64,000 nucleotides of DNA from Aquilaria yunnanensis (GCA_039654915.1 CM077597.1:23968001-24032000), one strand, 5' to 3'. Shown: positions 34,551 to 47,087, counted from the first letter of the stretch. The notes: generated by a model from the sequence alone, not told the origin. Made by a program: numbers and translations.

Positions 34551-36720
34551 TAAGAGTGAAAAAAGGTCGGACTTCTTTCACGTAGCTCGAGCTCAAGCTT
34601 GAGTTCTAGCATTTCAAGTTGGGCCTATTTGAGCTCAAGCTCGAGCACCAAAATGGACTCGAATACTTTTTTGGGCCAAGCTCGAGCCTGGGTGTACCCA
34701 GTCCCTATGAGCTCGCGGGCCTAACAGGCCCTAAATCATAAGTCCTAACCCTTATCCCCAAATCTCCTAAGCCTAATGTCTGAAGGTTGTTGCTTGCCCA
34801 ACCGAATCCCATTCTCATCCACCCAGCCGTTTGGCCACCACTGAGAGAGTTCCAGCCCATTCGAGTCTTAACGACAATCGTCACCAGCTAGAAACCACCA
34901 AGGATCATGTGGCGTGCCTTTAGCCTTGCTTCCCCGTTAGGGGTGTTCATCCGAACCGCATAACCCGTAAATTCAGCTGATCTAAACCAAAACTAACCGA
35001 AAGGGATGAGGGTTCTATGAGAGTTAGGGTCGGGTTGGGTAGTAAAAACATAAACCCGGTGAGTTATGCGGTGTGGGTCGGGTTTTAAAATTGAAACCCG
35101 TAAAACCAACCCTGACTCGCTTAATTGGCTAAATGCCTAACTAAGACTATTCACCCAAATCCCAAATCGGCAAATCCCTAGCATTCTCATCTCGCTTCAT
35201 TCTCGTCTCCCAAATCCCAAGTCTTCATAGTCGTTCGCAAAGGTTGCTGCTACTCTCTGCATCTGCTGCTCCTCGTTCGAGTCCGACCTCCGACGTCTGC
35301 TGCTCTGCATCTGCTGCTAGTCCAAGTCCAAGTTGCACGCACAGGCACAAGCTATGGCTACTCCGAATGGTGTTTCGCATAGATCCAGCGTTGTGTTTCG
35401 ATTGATTTCAAGATGAGGCACTCTTTTTTATACCAAGCATTTCGCTGCCCAGCAATTCTTTATCATTTGCATTCAAGCGACGGTTCAGTGATTCTGATAA
35501 GTTGAGGTTAGCAACTTTCATATCTTTTGTATCTTCCTTTAAAAGTAATTGCTTCTGAATAAAGTGTGATTGTGGTCATTTAGCTGGGGTGTTTAAGAAT
35601 TTAGAGGATCAACACTGCTGCTTTTTAGAGCCAGAAACTCGCTCTACTTCTTTCCATGTGGTAGACAGAGAAATGTGATTAAGGTTGTTAATGTTACTTA
35701 ATTATGATGTTACTTTCATGAATTTTTTTACTGCTAGTGTTTGTCTAGGCTGCTATTCCTTGTTTTGTTATTACTTGTTCGATTGCTCCTCGGATTATTG
35801 CTTGTTAGAGATATGAATTTTATTTAGATCGATACACTTTTTTTAGAAATTACATTTTGAAGTTATTGTGTATTTTCATAATTGTTTTGGATAAAAATTA
35901 TTATCTTACAGGTGAATGTAGAAATCCATTTATACCGAACCAACCCTAACCGGTTTTCATGATGGTCGGTTTTTTATATAATTTTGGAGTATGCGGGTAT
36001 GGTCGGGTAGTGAAATGTAAAATCCAGTCAATGATGCGAGTAGGGTCGGGTTGAGCACGAACCCGGTCCTACCCGCCCCGCAAACACCCCTATTCCCCGT
36101 CGCCTCCAACCTTGCTTACCCAACACCATGCCTCCGCCCTTACTTACTCGATGCCCCAAGCTTTGCAAAGGACGGCCAAGGGTTAACTCCCCAAGCAGAC
36201 GCCAAACACCGGAGACAAGATCGTTTGCGCCAAAACTTGAATCTTCATCTATGCCCAAGCTTGAATTGTTGCTGCCACCCAATCGCAAATGTAGGTTTCC
36301 GATCTCCTGCCGATTTCATGATGTGTGCATGAATCCCTATGATTTGGACTTTTAGTGGCCTAGAAATCGACACATAAGCTGTTAGATGACGGACTATGGT
36401 GGCTCTGCAGTAAAAGTGAGGAAGATGATGACTTAGTTGTGAGATTCACAACACTAGGGTAGAATAGCAAAGGGCTAAAAAGTTTGGGATAGGTTCTCTA
36501 ATTTTTTCTCTTCTCTGGAAAATTGCAGATTTGGTCCTCCATCTTTGTTCTAAGGTGTAATTATGATATTGAAGATCCATATGTGTCATTCGAGCCCAAC
36601 TAGAGTTCGGGCCGAGCTCGAGCTAAAAATTAAAGCTCGAGACCAAGTAATACCGAATATCAAAGGGGCCGAGCTTGAGCCTAGTAGGCTTTGGCTCTAC
36701 CCGGCTCATTTTCACCCATA
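34551..36720. mobile_element. Outer non-autonomous hAT element
   Basis: The termini are TAAGAGTGAAAA and, inverted, TTTTCACCCATA, flanked by the identical 8-bp direct repeat GTTATAGC (34543-34550 and 36721-36728). The interior has GAGCTCGAGC-rich inverted regions near both ends (34590-34700, 36600-36690). It is interrupted by a second hAT element at 34938-36092. No transposase is present. Confidence 0.88.
34938..36092. mobile_element. Inner non-autonomous hAT element nested in the outer one
   Basis: The termini are TAGGGGTGTTCAT and, inverted, AAACACCCCTA, with a perfect 8-bp target duplication TTCCCCGT (34930-34937 and 36093-36100). The interior has GGGTCGGGTT-like words near both ends and a CTGC-rich centre. 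There are no convincing coding frames. Confidence 0.93.
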
Positions 36721-36728
36721 GTTATAGC

Positions 36729-38862
36729 TGAAACTAATTTGTTTTTCCTCTATGTTTCAGGATTCAACAGGCATTATATTCCAATAATCAGGGCAGAAGA
36801 AATTAGACAAGTCTTCTTTCCTACAACTTCAAATGGGTGGGCTTGTGTTTTAGAAATTCATCAACATTACCTTAGAAGTTCACATTTGAATTAATTCTAA
36901 ATTCTATGTACATTCAGAAGAAAATTCATGTGGATGTCTGTAAACAACCAGAAAATCATTGGAAGTCCAATGGAAAGCAACTAATCTAGCATTTATATGC
37001 ATCAAAACAATACCTTGTAAAATAAAAAAAAATGCTGAAATATGAATAAATAAATGCCAAACATTAAAGCTTCAAGCCTATCCTCATACAATTGCATGAG
37101 AAAGGACCAAAATTTCGAGGGCAATTCCTATTTTCTGGAAAAGAGAAAATGGAGCAACTTCTCAGTTAAAGGATCATCAGAAAGTTACAAGAAATATATA
37201 TGCACCAATAACATGAAGGTTGAATTTGATGACCTCACTGTATTGACATTCTCTTTCTCTTGCTTTCTTTGCCTATCCAAGTAACATTGATGTCAAAAGT
37301 CAAGTCTGTAAACCGTGTCTGCATATACATTCATGAAAAGTGTTTGCTTCAGTGAAAAATTTGACTTATGAAAGAATGCTATTGTATTCTACCTGAAAAA
37401 AAAAAATAAAAATAACCCATGTAATGGGCCATCTTCTTAGTTCATCAGATTCTGCCAACTTACCTCAGAAGACTGATGGAAGTGAAGGTGGGATAGCATG
37501 AGAATGCCTTACATCAATGAGAGTATTAGTCCTGGAGAAGGACATTCAGGGTAGATGATGACTCTTCTTGCAGGAAAAAAAAACATAGTGAGGGATGGAT
37601 ACTGATTACTGGACATTGGTCTATACTAAGTAGCACGGAATTTATAGAACTTTTGATCATAGAGACAAGCTACAAAGTGAAAATCACTAAATTCCATATG
37701 TTAATTGCTGTCTCGAGATGATACATCTTCCAGATGATCTGAAGTTCAAAAGAAAGCGTCCTGTAGCTCAGCTGCTGTCACACATTGCTAAGTGTCGACA
37801 GAAGCAGAATTCATTAGTTCACAGCCAAACTCAGAAGTAGACTTTTGAGGGTTTGAGGTTGCCGCTCAAGGACTCCAGAAGCTCATTTGCTTTTACCACT
37901 AAGCTGTACAGATTTGCAGGCTTGCAGACTTTCATGTGAAGGAGCTGTGGTACTATGTGAGATGGATTCCTAATATTTAATTTGTATGGTTGGTGAACAT
38001 TTAGAACTGTTGACTTATACTACTGACGGGTTGACTTTGAGAAAATAGGTAGTATTTTTTATGTTTTCCCATTATAGACTTGTCCCGTGGGCTATTCATA
38101 AATTAGTTTTAATCATTTTTCTCAGGTTCTGTTTTAGTTTTCATGGGACTTCAGCAAGTGTTTCTATTTTAGCAGTCCTTAGTGATGTTGCAAGGCAGAA
38201 GCATTGTCTGAATTGCTTTCCTTGTTAATAAAGCTTTACTCTTTTGCTTTTCTTTACTATTAGGTTTGTAAAGCTTGTCGAAAGTTGTGGGTTGCATAAA
38301 AATCTTGAAAGGTAGGAAATTTGAAAGATTTTCCTAGTGTCCTATACCATTACTGAGATTGTTTCCAAGTCCGGTGTACTAGCATTTCCCACTTTAGTTG
38401 CTATTTATATGTTTTTACTTTTCTTCTGCCCACACTGTGATACCCTACAACTTCCAAAACAACTGGTACAATATGTAGGAGTTGCTGTCTAAAACAATTT
38501 GTCGAGTCACCAGTTCAATATCCCATACTCACTGTTATACCAGGACTGATATAATTTAAGAGGAGGAAGAATTTGTAATGTTTCACCGATGTAAACAAGC
38601 CTCAAGTCTCAAAATTATGGACTTGTGATAGACCATATATGTGAATTGGCAGAACAAGTAAAACAGGCCTTTTGTTTGTCACAAGTGCACCAAAAATTTT
38701 CTAAACCAATAAAATTTGCATTAATGATTCTTGGATATGCAAAAGCTGGGAAGTTACAACATATATATTGACATAAACTAGCCACTCAATCCTTCTTAGT
38801 TCAATAAGGATTACAAAACTCTTTTAGCCTGATGGGTCAGAGGAGAAGGAATATAAATCTAG
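36729..38862. other. Intergenic region downstream of the NAC gene
   Basis: No gene is recognised. A short open stretch near 37700-37840 (encoding RKRPVAQLLSHIAKC on the plus strand) looks exon-like but could not be assigned. Confidence 0.5.
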
Positions 38863-40246
38863 TCAAGAATTAATCTCTAATGTATTGGGGTCACAAAGTA
38901 AGTCATCAAGCTCAACCCAACTGTCAGGGTCAAACATGCCGGTTCCTTCCAAACAAAGTTCTGCCCAGTAGTCATCAGTTGTAAGAGTGTCCTGTCCAGG
39001 GAGTTCACTTCCCTGCAGAAGCATTAGATCATGGTGCTCAGTCTTGCTTGCAGGACAAGGAACTAGAAACCCTAACTGGTTTTCTGCATCAACAATGGTA
39101 GACTGCACTTGGGCTTTAAAATCGACAAAGGGAGGTTGAATTGGCACTTGAGTTTGGACAGTCACAGCAGCTGGTTCCTGGACAGTGAGTTCACTTCCCT
39201 GCAAAAGCATTTGATCATGGTGCTCACTCTTGCTTGCAGGACAAGGAACTAGAAACCCTAACTGGTTATAGGCAGCAACTACAGTAGACTCCACATGGGC
39301 TTCAACATCAACAGAGTAAGGTTCTTCGGAAACAACAGCAGACAGTACTTCTTGAGGCTTCAGACGGATGGCGATTTTCTTACGAGCCTTGAGGCTTTTC
39401 TTGCTTGGCAAGGCTTCTCTGATTTCAGGCACTTCAACATCAACAGAGCAAGGTTCTTCGGAAACAACAGCAGACAGTACTTCTTGAGGCTCCAGAGGGA
39501 TGGCGATTTTCTTACTAGCCTTGAGGCTTTTCTTGCTCGGCAAGGCTTCTCTGATTTCAGGCACTTCAGCGGCCTTTCTTTTCTTACTTGATGTCGAAGC
39601 AACCCTTCTGTTGCAGTGCAGCACACACAATACCAAATTGTTCGGCTGAATTCCACAATCAATCCAAGAAAAATCGATTAGCACTTAGGAACCCTAATAG
39701 CACAATTAATTCCCACAGATTAGGAAAATCACCCAGAAAAAGACAAGATGAAAAAGAATAAATTCAACCCACCTGCGAATCTGGGAGCAAGGAGGGATCG
39801 AGGGTGTACTCCAACATGATCCAGCGACCCTCTTGTTCCGGCGGCCCGCCCTCGTACCGGAACCTCTTCCTGAGACCCAACTCCGTTTGACAGTCCCAAG
39901 GATCTTTCACTGCCGCACCCGCATCCTCACCGTTCCACCAACCCGACCCAACGCGCCGGTCAATTCTGGAACCTCTCACCGATTTCTTCTTCAATTTGGT
40001 GAAGAAATAGAGATCTGGAAGTTCCTCATTCCCTTTCTTTTCTATCCCAGGCCTCGAAAGCTCTTCATTCCATATCAACCATGGCTCTGTCTCGCCATAC
40101 AAGTCGCGGTCCTTGACGAAGAAGTACGGATCGAAATACGATGAACCTTCCGCCACTCTTCTGCGGAGATAGTGGCCGAGTAGTTCGCTATCCGTGGGAC
40201 GGAACCGGAGCCCCACTGGAAAAAACGCCGCCGTGGAGGACTCCAT
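38863..40246 (-). CDS. Divergent NAC-domain transcription factor, two exons
   Basis: Exon 1 is 40246-39773 (158 codons, from ATG reading MESSTAAFFPVGLRF) and exon 2 is 39645-38863. The 127-base intron has GT/AG borders in phase 0; the product is 418 residues. Residues 9-160 are a NAC domain: LRFRPTDSELLGHYLRRRV is subdomain A, the DPYFFVKDRDLYGETEPW segment follows, YFFTKLKKK is subdomain C, and LEYTL...LVLCVLHCNRR is the end. The usual WKATG core of subdomain C is replaced by GWWNGED, so DNA binding may differ from typical NACs. A basic SSKKRKAAE motif at about 178-186 may be a nuclear signal. Residues 186-273 are two 44-residue tandem repeats and 274 onward holds two longer diverged repeats. 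The end is acidic and aromatic, like an activation region. Confidence 0.88.
39115..39564 (-). repeat. Tandem repeats inside NAC exon 2
   Basis: A 132-bp unit occupies 39564-39433 and 39432-39301 with few differences, encoding VPEIREALPSKKSLKA... twice. The next coding segment (39300-39115), containing NQLGFLVPCPASK.EHHD, recurs with more divergence from 39114. All units are whole codons, so the frame is kept. Confidence 0.92.
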
Positions 40247-40334
40247 CAACGGTAAGAAACCTGCTCGAAATTCTTGAATTTCAGAAATCGGAAGTTACCT
40301 AGGTTTTCAGGGAGCTACTTAAAACTAGTGGCGG

Positions 40335-40375
40335 GCTTCAGAGGGCGGCGTCTGTATATATCGGCCTCTGAAAAC
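40335..40375 (-). promoter_or_regulatory. Likely NAC core promoter (TATA box)
   Basis: On the minus strand GATATATACAG (TATA at 40355-40361) lies about 110 bases upstream of the NAC start codon. It is flanked by the inverted words TTCAGAGG and CCTCTGAA. The transcript start has not been mapped. Confidence 0.45.
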
Positions 40376-41271
40376 TAGGGAAGTCATTCAATGTTTTGTA
40401 AATTTCCAATAACGTCCTTAGTTTATGTTATGGTACATGTAAATTGTCAATTCGTTTTAAGTTAATTGACTTATTTTTACTTTTATATCTTTTTCTTTGA
40501 AACCAATTTTATTTGAAAAGTCATATTATGTAGATGCAATAATCCACTTGAAAGTAAATTTTTATAATATTATTAAATTTTTTATAAATTTTTATTTTTT
40601 TAATGACTTAAACTTGAAAAATTTAGTAAGATTATAAAAATTATATTTTTAATGGATTATTGTAGCTACATGGATTTTAATTAAAATTAGTTCTTGATAA
40701 AAAGATGTTAGAATAAAAATAAATAATTTTACAGTCAATTGAATTAAATTAAAATAAACTTAGTGTAAAAGTCTTTTTCCAAAAAGAGTTGCATAATGGA
40801 TTTTCTTTTCATTGTCAAAGATTTCAGTTTAAAATTGGAAAAAAGGACACAAATCTGTTTTTTCAAGTATTCATGCAGACATGAAATTTTAATGGAGTGA
40901 TTGGGGGAACTTAATTTAAATAAACTGACAATTGAAAATGTGGAATAAAAGCTTGGGCAGCCCAAGAATAATTAAAAACATCGCTCCTTAAAATAAGTCT
41001 GATGCTATTGAAAACAAGAAGCCAAGCCCTGGCCAGTTCGAACTTTGAAAGATACCATGTCATTTTGAAAATTCAACCTTCCATGTGTTTTTATTTATTT
41101 ATTTATTTGAAGTGAAAACGAAAGAAGTTAAGATGTCTAACAAATTTTTTCTTTGCCACCATTACAACAACATAGAAGAAAACGTGCATTTGTTTCAGTC
41201 TAAGGGAATTATGTGCGTTCGATAGTATTTGGAATTCAGGGAATGTTTGGTTGAAGGATTGTGGGATTGTT
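40376..41271. other. AT-rich region upstream of the NAC gene
   Basis: No gene is recognised. The right part (from about 41230, GGAATTCAGGGAATGTTTGG) is the counterpart of 12090-12110 in the duplicated unit. Confidence 0.5.
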
Positions 41272-42311
41272 GGGTAAATGGCATCTATAGCCCCTAACCT
41301 TTTATTATTGTCATATTTTGGACCCTAATCTCAAAATCTTGCATGGGAGGCCCTCAAGATCATTTTTTTTATTTTATTTTAGACCTTTGGCGAAAGGAAA
41401 ACGTTAACAATGATGAAACTGGCCATGTGACAATCCAACGTAGATGGTTTACCATGGTAGCGCTGATGTGGAAAAGGAAAAAAAAAAAAAAAAAAGAATA
41501 ACAAGAAAAATAGCAGCCTAGGTCCCTAACTTTTCACTTCCTTTCCCCAAAACCTTAACTTTTCCTCAACTACCGCTGCCACCCATGAACTACCACTCCC
41601 CCTACCCGGCGCCATTCCAACCACCAACCCGGTATTGAAGACGGTCCTAGCCCGCCATCATTGATTTGCCACAAGCTATGCCACCATCCCTGTTGAACTG
41701 CACCATCGTCCCTCATCAAATCCGCCACCATTCGTCAGTTTGTTTGCACCATCGAATCCGCCACCATTCGTCCCCTTTTTTTTGGCCCTCTCACCGTAGG
41801 TTGATTTGTTCGCCCTCCCCAATTCGTTTTTCCCCCACCTTGATCTTAGCATCCATTGATTTGTTCACGATTTCAAGTCTAGGGTGACTTCGCCATTCGT
41901 TAATTTGTTCCCCCACCCTGATTTCGCGATCTCAAGTCTGGGGCCTGTACTTGCGTACAAATGGAGGAGGGGCCAATGGGGCGACTTGGCTAAGGAGGGG
42001 CGATGGCAAGAGATTCACGGACGAAGGAGGTGGAAGGCCGCCAACGATTATTGTTTTCCCTTTTATTATGTTTTTTATTATTTTTTTATTCCCACATCAT
42101 TACCAATAGTTGATTAGTGTGCCACTGTGGCAAATCACTCCACGTGACATGCCATGTGGCCAATTCCATTTTTTAATGTTTTTCATCCATAAAAAGGCCA
42201 AAAATGGAATTAAAAAAAATTAAGATTGAGGACCTACTATGTGAAGTTTTGAGGTTAAGGTCCAAAATAGGACAATAATAAAATGTTAAGGGCTACGAAT
42301 GCAATTTACCC
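41272..42311. mobile_element. Non-autonomous MULE with ~90-bp TIRs
   Basis: The left end GGGTAAATGGCATCTATAGC and the inverted right end GGGTAAATTGCATTCGTAGC continue to match for about 90 bases (shared TTTTATTATTGTC.TATTTTGGACC). The flanks are the identical 10-bp direct repeat TGGGATTGTT (41262-41271 and 42312-42321). The centre (41520-42060) is C-rich and richer in GC than the TIRs, like captured coding or genic DNA, but no protein was recognised. Confidence 0.92.
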
Positions 42312-42323
42312 TGGGATTGTTTG

Positions 42324-44359
42324 TTAAGTAAGTTTTATGTAATTCTATCTTATGCCATAGGACATCCTTCTACAATATAAAAATTGATAATTTGGCCCAA
42401 ATTTTTACAAACCAACCAATGGCATCACTGGTCACAAAAATCCTACAAATTTTGTTTAGCTTTTGCCTCTTTTCTTTTCTCTTGTTCTATTTTTCATCTA
42501 GCGGCAACCCTCTTGAGCACTTTTTTATTGCTTTTTTTTTTCCAATTGTTTCTTCTTGGACCAAAAAAAATCTCTATTTCTTTTTCTTACATTGTTTTTT
42601 TTTCCTATTGCTTACATTTAATTATGCATTCTCTTATTTTATTAGTTTTCTCTAATTTTAGTTGTTCGCTTTGATTTCAGTTTCACCTTGATTTTCATTA
42701 TTTGCTTTGATTTAAAATTTTTAATATAATTTAATTGCTTGCTTCCATTTAGATTTTTTTTTTCTAATTTCATTATTTGCTTTAGTTTGTTCTTTCCTTT
42801 AATATGTCTTAAAAAATCTGAAATTTAACACAAGAAAGCCTGAAAATAAAAAAAAAAACTAGGTAGCCAACATGAAAAAAAAATTAAGATCTTATTCATT
42901 TTTATTTTAGTTCCTATTTGTGCTTTTATCAATATTTATTTATTCTTTTACTAGTTTTCTTTGTTCTTTTATTTATTCCTAATTATTCTTTACATAAACT
43001 AGTTTTACGTTCTTTTATCGGTAATTATTGATTTTTTTTATCAGTAGTTATTTGTTCTTTTATCAATTCATGTTTGTTCTTTTAAAAGACTAACTATCCA
43101 TTCTTTTATTAGTAGTTAATTATTTGTTCTTTTATATGTAGTTGTTTGTTCTTTTACTAGCAGCTATGTATTCTTTTATGAATTCTTGATTATTCTTTAA
43201 AAACTGTCTATTCATTTATTGGTAGTTATTTATTTTTTTATCAGTAGTTGTTTATTGTTTTATCAACTTATGCTTGTTCTTTAGATAAATTAGTTGTTTA
43301 TTCTTTTATTAGCAATTATTTGTTCTTTTATTAGTAAGTGTTTGCTCTATTGTCAGTAATTGTTCATTATTTTACCAGCAATTATTGTTCTTTTATCAAT
43401 TCATGTTTGTTCTTTAGATAAATTACTTATTTCTTTTTTTTATTAGTAGTTATATTTGTTCTTTTATCAATAGTTATTTATTTTTTTACTAGCAGTTGTT
43501 TGTTGTTTTTTAGTAGCTATTTGCTCATCAAGTTTTTATAAAAAAAACAAATATGAACTAAGAAAAGAACAAGCACATACTATTAAAAGAATAAAGAGTA
43601 ACTGATAAAAGAGCAAATATATACTAATAAAAGAATAAAAAGATACTAATAAAAGAATAAACATTATGTTCATATAAAGAAACAAACATGAACCAACAAA
43701 AGAATAAATATCTACTATTAAAACACAAAGAGCTACAAATAAAACAACAAATAACTAGTAACAAAAGAACGAAAAATATGTTTCCGAAAGAACAAGCAAC
43801 AATTGATAAAAATACAAATTGTTACTAATAAAATAACAAACAACTAGTAACATGAGAACAAGAAATTAGTCTCTAAAAGAATAAATGGAACTTATAAAAG
43901 AGTAAACTGTTATTAATAAAAATACAAACAACTGCTTATAAAATAATAAACAACTGGTACATCTAAAGAAAAAATATGAACAAATAAAAGAAAAAAATTC
44001 TCATACTAATAAAAAAATGGTTGGATAAATGACAAATAAAATTACTTTATTAGTACAAAAAAAATGAAAATTTAAGAAAAAAAACTAGAAAAGGTTGGAA
44101 AGAGAAAAACACAAAGTAACAAAATTGGAAAAAGGAAAACAAAAACAATAAAATGAAATGAAAAATGAAGTAAAAGTATAGCAAATGAGAAACAAAAAAC
44201 TGTAAAGGGGTAAAAAGAAAGAAAGAAGAAAAAAAGCGAAAAACGTAAATGTAATGAGAAAAACTTAAAAGTAACGAAAAAAAATGAAAAAAAAAAATTA
44301 TGTTAGTACTTAAGTGTAGCCCAGCGCATATGTACGCCAAGCGCTTGCAAGAAATTGCC
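42324..44359. mobile_element. 2-kb foldback repeat element of the TGTTCTTTTATC family
   Basis: 42895-43515 carries about twenty TTGTTCTTTTATCAGTAGTT-like words. 43545-44035 carries the complementary AACTACTGATAAAAGAACAA-like words, so the two arms can form a long hairpin around a short loop near 43530. Relative to the duplicate at 12110-12130, which runs uninterrupted from GGGATTGTTTG to AAAATCATAAC, this is an insertion, with TTGTTTG on both sides (42317-42323 and 44360-44366). No terminal inverted repeat or gene is seen. Leu/Phe-rich frames inside are compositional. Confidence 0.65.
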
Positions 44360-45416
44360 TTGTTTGCAAAAGCTAAAATCATAACAATTCTATGTTTGGT
44401 TTAATTTAAATTATTCATTATTTTCATTCTCCAAGAAATCTCCATCATTCACAATTTTGTAGAGAATCTGTAGGATTCATTTCCATAATTTTAAACTAGG
44501 TATAGGAAGAATCCACAAAACAATGAAGTTTGAAAACCATACAATATATCCCCTATACTTTAAAATATTTATATTTTTATCAATAAGCTTTCAAATTTAC
44601 AAAACAATCCCAAAAAATGACACATTTAGTCCCCCAACCTTTAAAATTTTAAAATAGTGAATAAAAATTACCCAAAAAAAAAACTTTTATAAAATTTACA
44701 AATATACCCTTGAAGTGTAAAAGGTTTCATTTTAGTTATTGCACTCAAAGTTTAACGAAGTAAGCAAAACACCTCATTCAAACATAAAATAGGGGGAAAG
44801 GTCAAAAAAAGTTATATAACTTTCAACACTTTTTTATGTAAGTCTTATATCTTTACGATTTTCTATTTAAGTCCTATATATTCGAAAACATGATTTCTGT
44901 TAGTCCTATAACCGGAAAACTTAACAAAAATCCTATGTGGCATGTAACTGATGTTAAAAAGAAGGAAAAAAAATATCAAAATTAGGCATCTAACTTCGTA
45001 ACTTTTATAATTAAGTCATCAGGTCCCTATTTTATCACAGTTCACCTATAGGTTCAAAAGAAATATTGAACTATGTAATTTTAATTAAAATGTGTAAGTT
45101 GAGTTATTGCTTTTATGCCTAGGATTTTCAAAAAATGTTCAAAATAACCATTTCTCCTTTTTCTTCTTTTTTTTTTCTAAATAAACTATTATATTTACTA
45201 TGTTTTGAGATCATTAATCACTAATACATCAATGGAATATACTATGAGAATGAGGATATTATGTCACTTGAGCCATTTAAAAACTAGCACTTTACCAACT
45301 TAACAATCACTTTAAGAAATTTTTTTAGAAAGTAATTAATTATTTACGAGTTATTGAACTTAAAAATAAATTTTTAAAAATATTTTTAAAATATTTTTTG
45401 ATTGTATTAAATTATA

Positions 45417-45708
45417 CTACCTCTGTCCCATTTTAGTTGAAACATTTGTCTGCGCACAGAGATTAAGGTGTATGTAATTTGTGTTAATTTTTTATTTAGT
45501 AAAAATTTAAATACTGATTAAAAAAGAAAAGATTCTTTTTTGGGTTTTGTGCAGTGAGAGATTGAGTGGATATTAAAAAAAAAGTCTTTATTGGGTTTTG
45601 TGTAAAAGAATTATTTAATTATTTAAACTTTTCCAAAAGAGGAAACGTTTCAACCTTTTAGGACATCCCAAAAAGGAATATGTTTCAAATAAATTGGGAT
45701 GGGGGGAG
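45417..45708. mobile_element. Stowaway-like MITE 3 nested in the MULE
   Basis: The termini CTACCTCTGTCCCATTTT and, inverted, TTGGGATGGGGGGAG are flanked by TA. It belongs to a different subfamily from MITEs 1 and 2. Confidence 0.7.
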
Positions 45709-45946
45709 TAGAATTTTAATTGATGTATAAGTCAAATGAAAAATGAAAAATATTAATTAATAATAGTGTATTAACTAACTCATTACTTAATATTTCACAA
45801 CCAATTTTATAATATTTCATTGTACTTTTTGGATTCCATGATAAGATGATACAATCTTTTTCACATTAATTCTTCATGCTTTTATATAAGCTTGAAAGAA
45901 TAAAGTATAAAATTTTACGAAATGAGCCATAAGTATACTACAATAT

Positions 45947-45972
45947 ATGTATGTATGTATGTATGTATGTAT
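45947..45972. repeat. (TATG)n microsatellite
   Basis: Six to seven tandem ATGT units inside the non-autonomous MULE. Confidence 0.9.
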
Positions 45973-47087
45973 ATTGTCAATAACAATGTAATGATGATGA
46001 TTTTGCTAATAATAAAAAAATGGATTTATAATCTAATGAATACATAGATAAATAAGAAGATTAATTAATTATTATAAAATTTTGAGGCGGTATAATAAAG
46101 CCATTGACATCTAGATCGGGATTAAGGTCATTCAACACCCACTTTCTCTTCGGAACATGATCCGTTGGTTGTTTGGCTAGAGGTTTTTTGTTTCGCTTCC
46201 GACTAGGAATTCTTCATTTCCAGAAGCTTTATATATTTTTAATTTTTCAATCATAATTAGTGTTATCAATTAAAATTTTGCATTTTTCAATTAGAAAGCA
46301 TGAAAATTGCTCCTTGTTCTTCACTCTAGGGAGGAAGAAGAAGAGAAAATACAACAAATTTTGTGCTTGAAGGACAACAACAAAAGAGAATATTTAAAGT
46401 TTTTGGTATGAGTTGCAAGAAAACAAGAAATTGGTGACTTAATTAAGAAAGTTATGAAATTAAATGACTAATTTTGATATTTTCTTATGAAGTTAAATGA
46501 CTAATTTTGATATTATCTCTTACTTTTAATGTCTGTTATCTACTACATAAGATTTCCGTCAAGTTTTTCAGCTATAGGATTAACAGATATCATGTTTTCA
46601 AAAATATAGAATTCAAATAGAAAATCATGAAGATATAGAACTTAATTAAAAAAGTTACAAAAGTTATAGAATTTTTTTTTTACGTTTTCCCCATAAAATG
46701 GTTAAAATCTTCATTCTTTGCTAAATATAAACCAAACATGGGCAAATTAGGATTACATTTTTTATGAATTTTCACTTCCTATAAATGTTACCTTGCTATG
46801 ATCTTATTTTCAAAAAAATTTTAGAATCTTTTAACCGAACACCCACCAAGGGTAATTCTTGCTGCATGCTCAAAAACTCGTCCTTCCATATAGTACGAAG
46901 ATATAGAAATATTGATACATGTGCCTAAGAAATTCATCCTCAACGAACCAGTTTAATTAAGCATGCCAAAACACGCCTAGAAGATTAGCACAGCAATCCA
47001 ATTGACAGAGACTAGAGTACCAGTATGGCAAATATGTGCAGTCTAAAGCTGCCTTTGCATTTGGAAGCCTGACGAGGTCCGATTAAT

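Larger units (their letters stand above)
44793..46692. mobile_element. Non-autonomous MULE with ~165-bp TIRs
   Basis: The left end GGGGAAAGGTCAAAAAAAGT and the inverted right end GGGGAAAACGTAAAAAAAAA keep matching for about 165 bases (shared GAAAACATGAT.TCTGTTA.TCCTATA). The flanks are ATAAAATAG (44784-44792) and ATAAAATGG (46693-46701), a 9-bp target duplication with one change. The duplicate at about 12748 shows ACATAAAATAG followed by uninterrupted host-like sequence. The interior contains Stowaway-like MITE 3 and a TATG microsatellite, and no gene. Confidence 0.88.

Noticed and set aside
37700..37840. Possible exon encoding RKRPVAQLLSHIAKC
   Set aside because: No family recognised and no convincing adjoining exons.
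42384..44382. Phe/Leu-rich frames resembling membrane proteins
   Set aside because: They lie in TGTTCTTTTATC repeats and T-rich tracts, so hydrophobicity is compositional.
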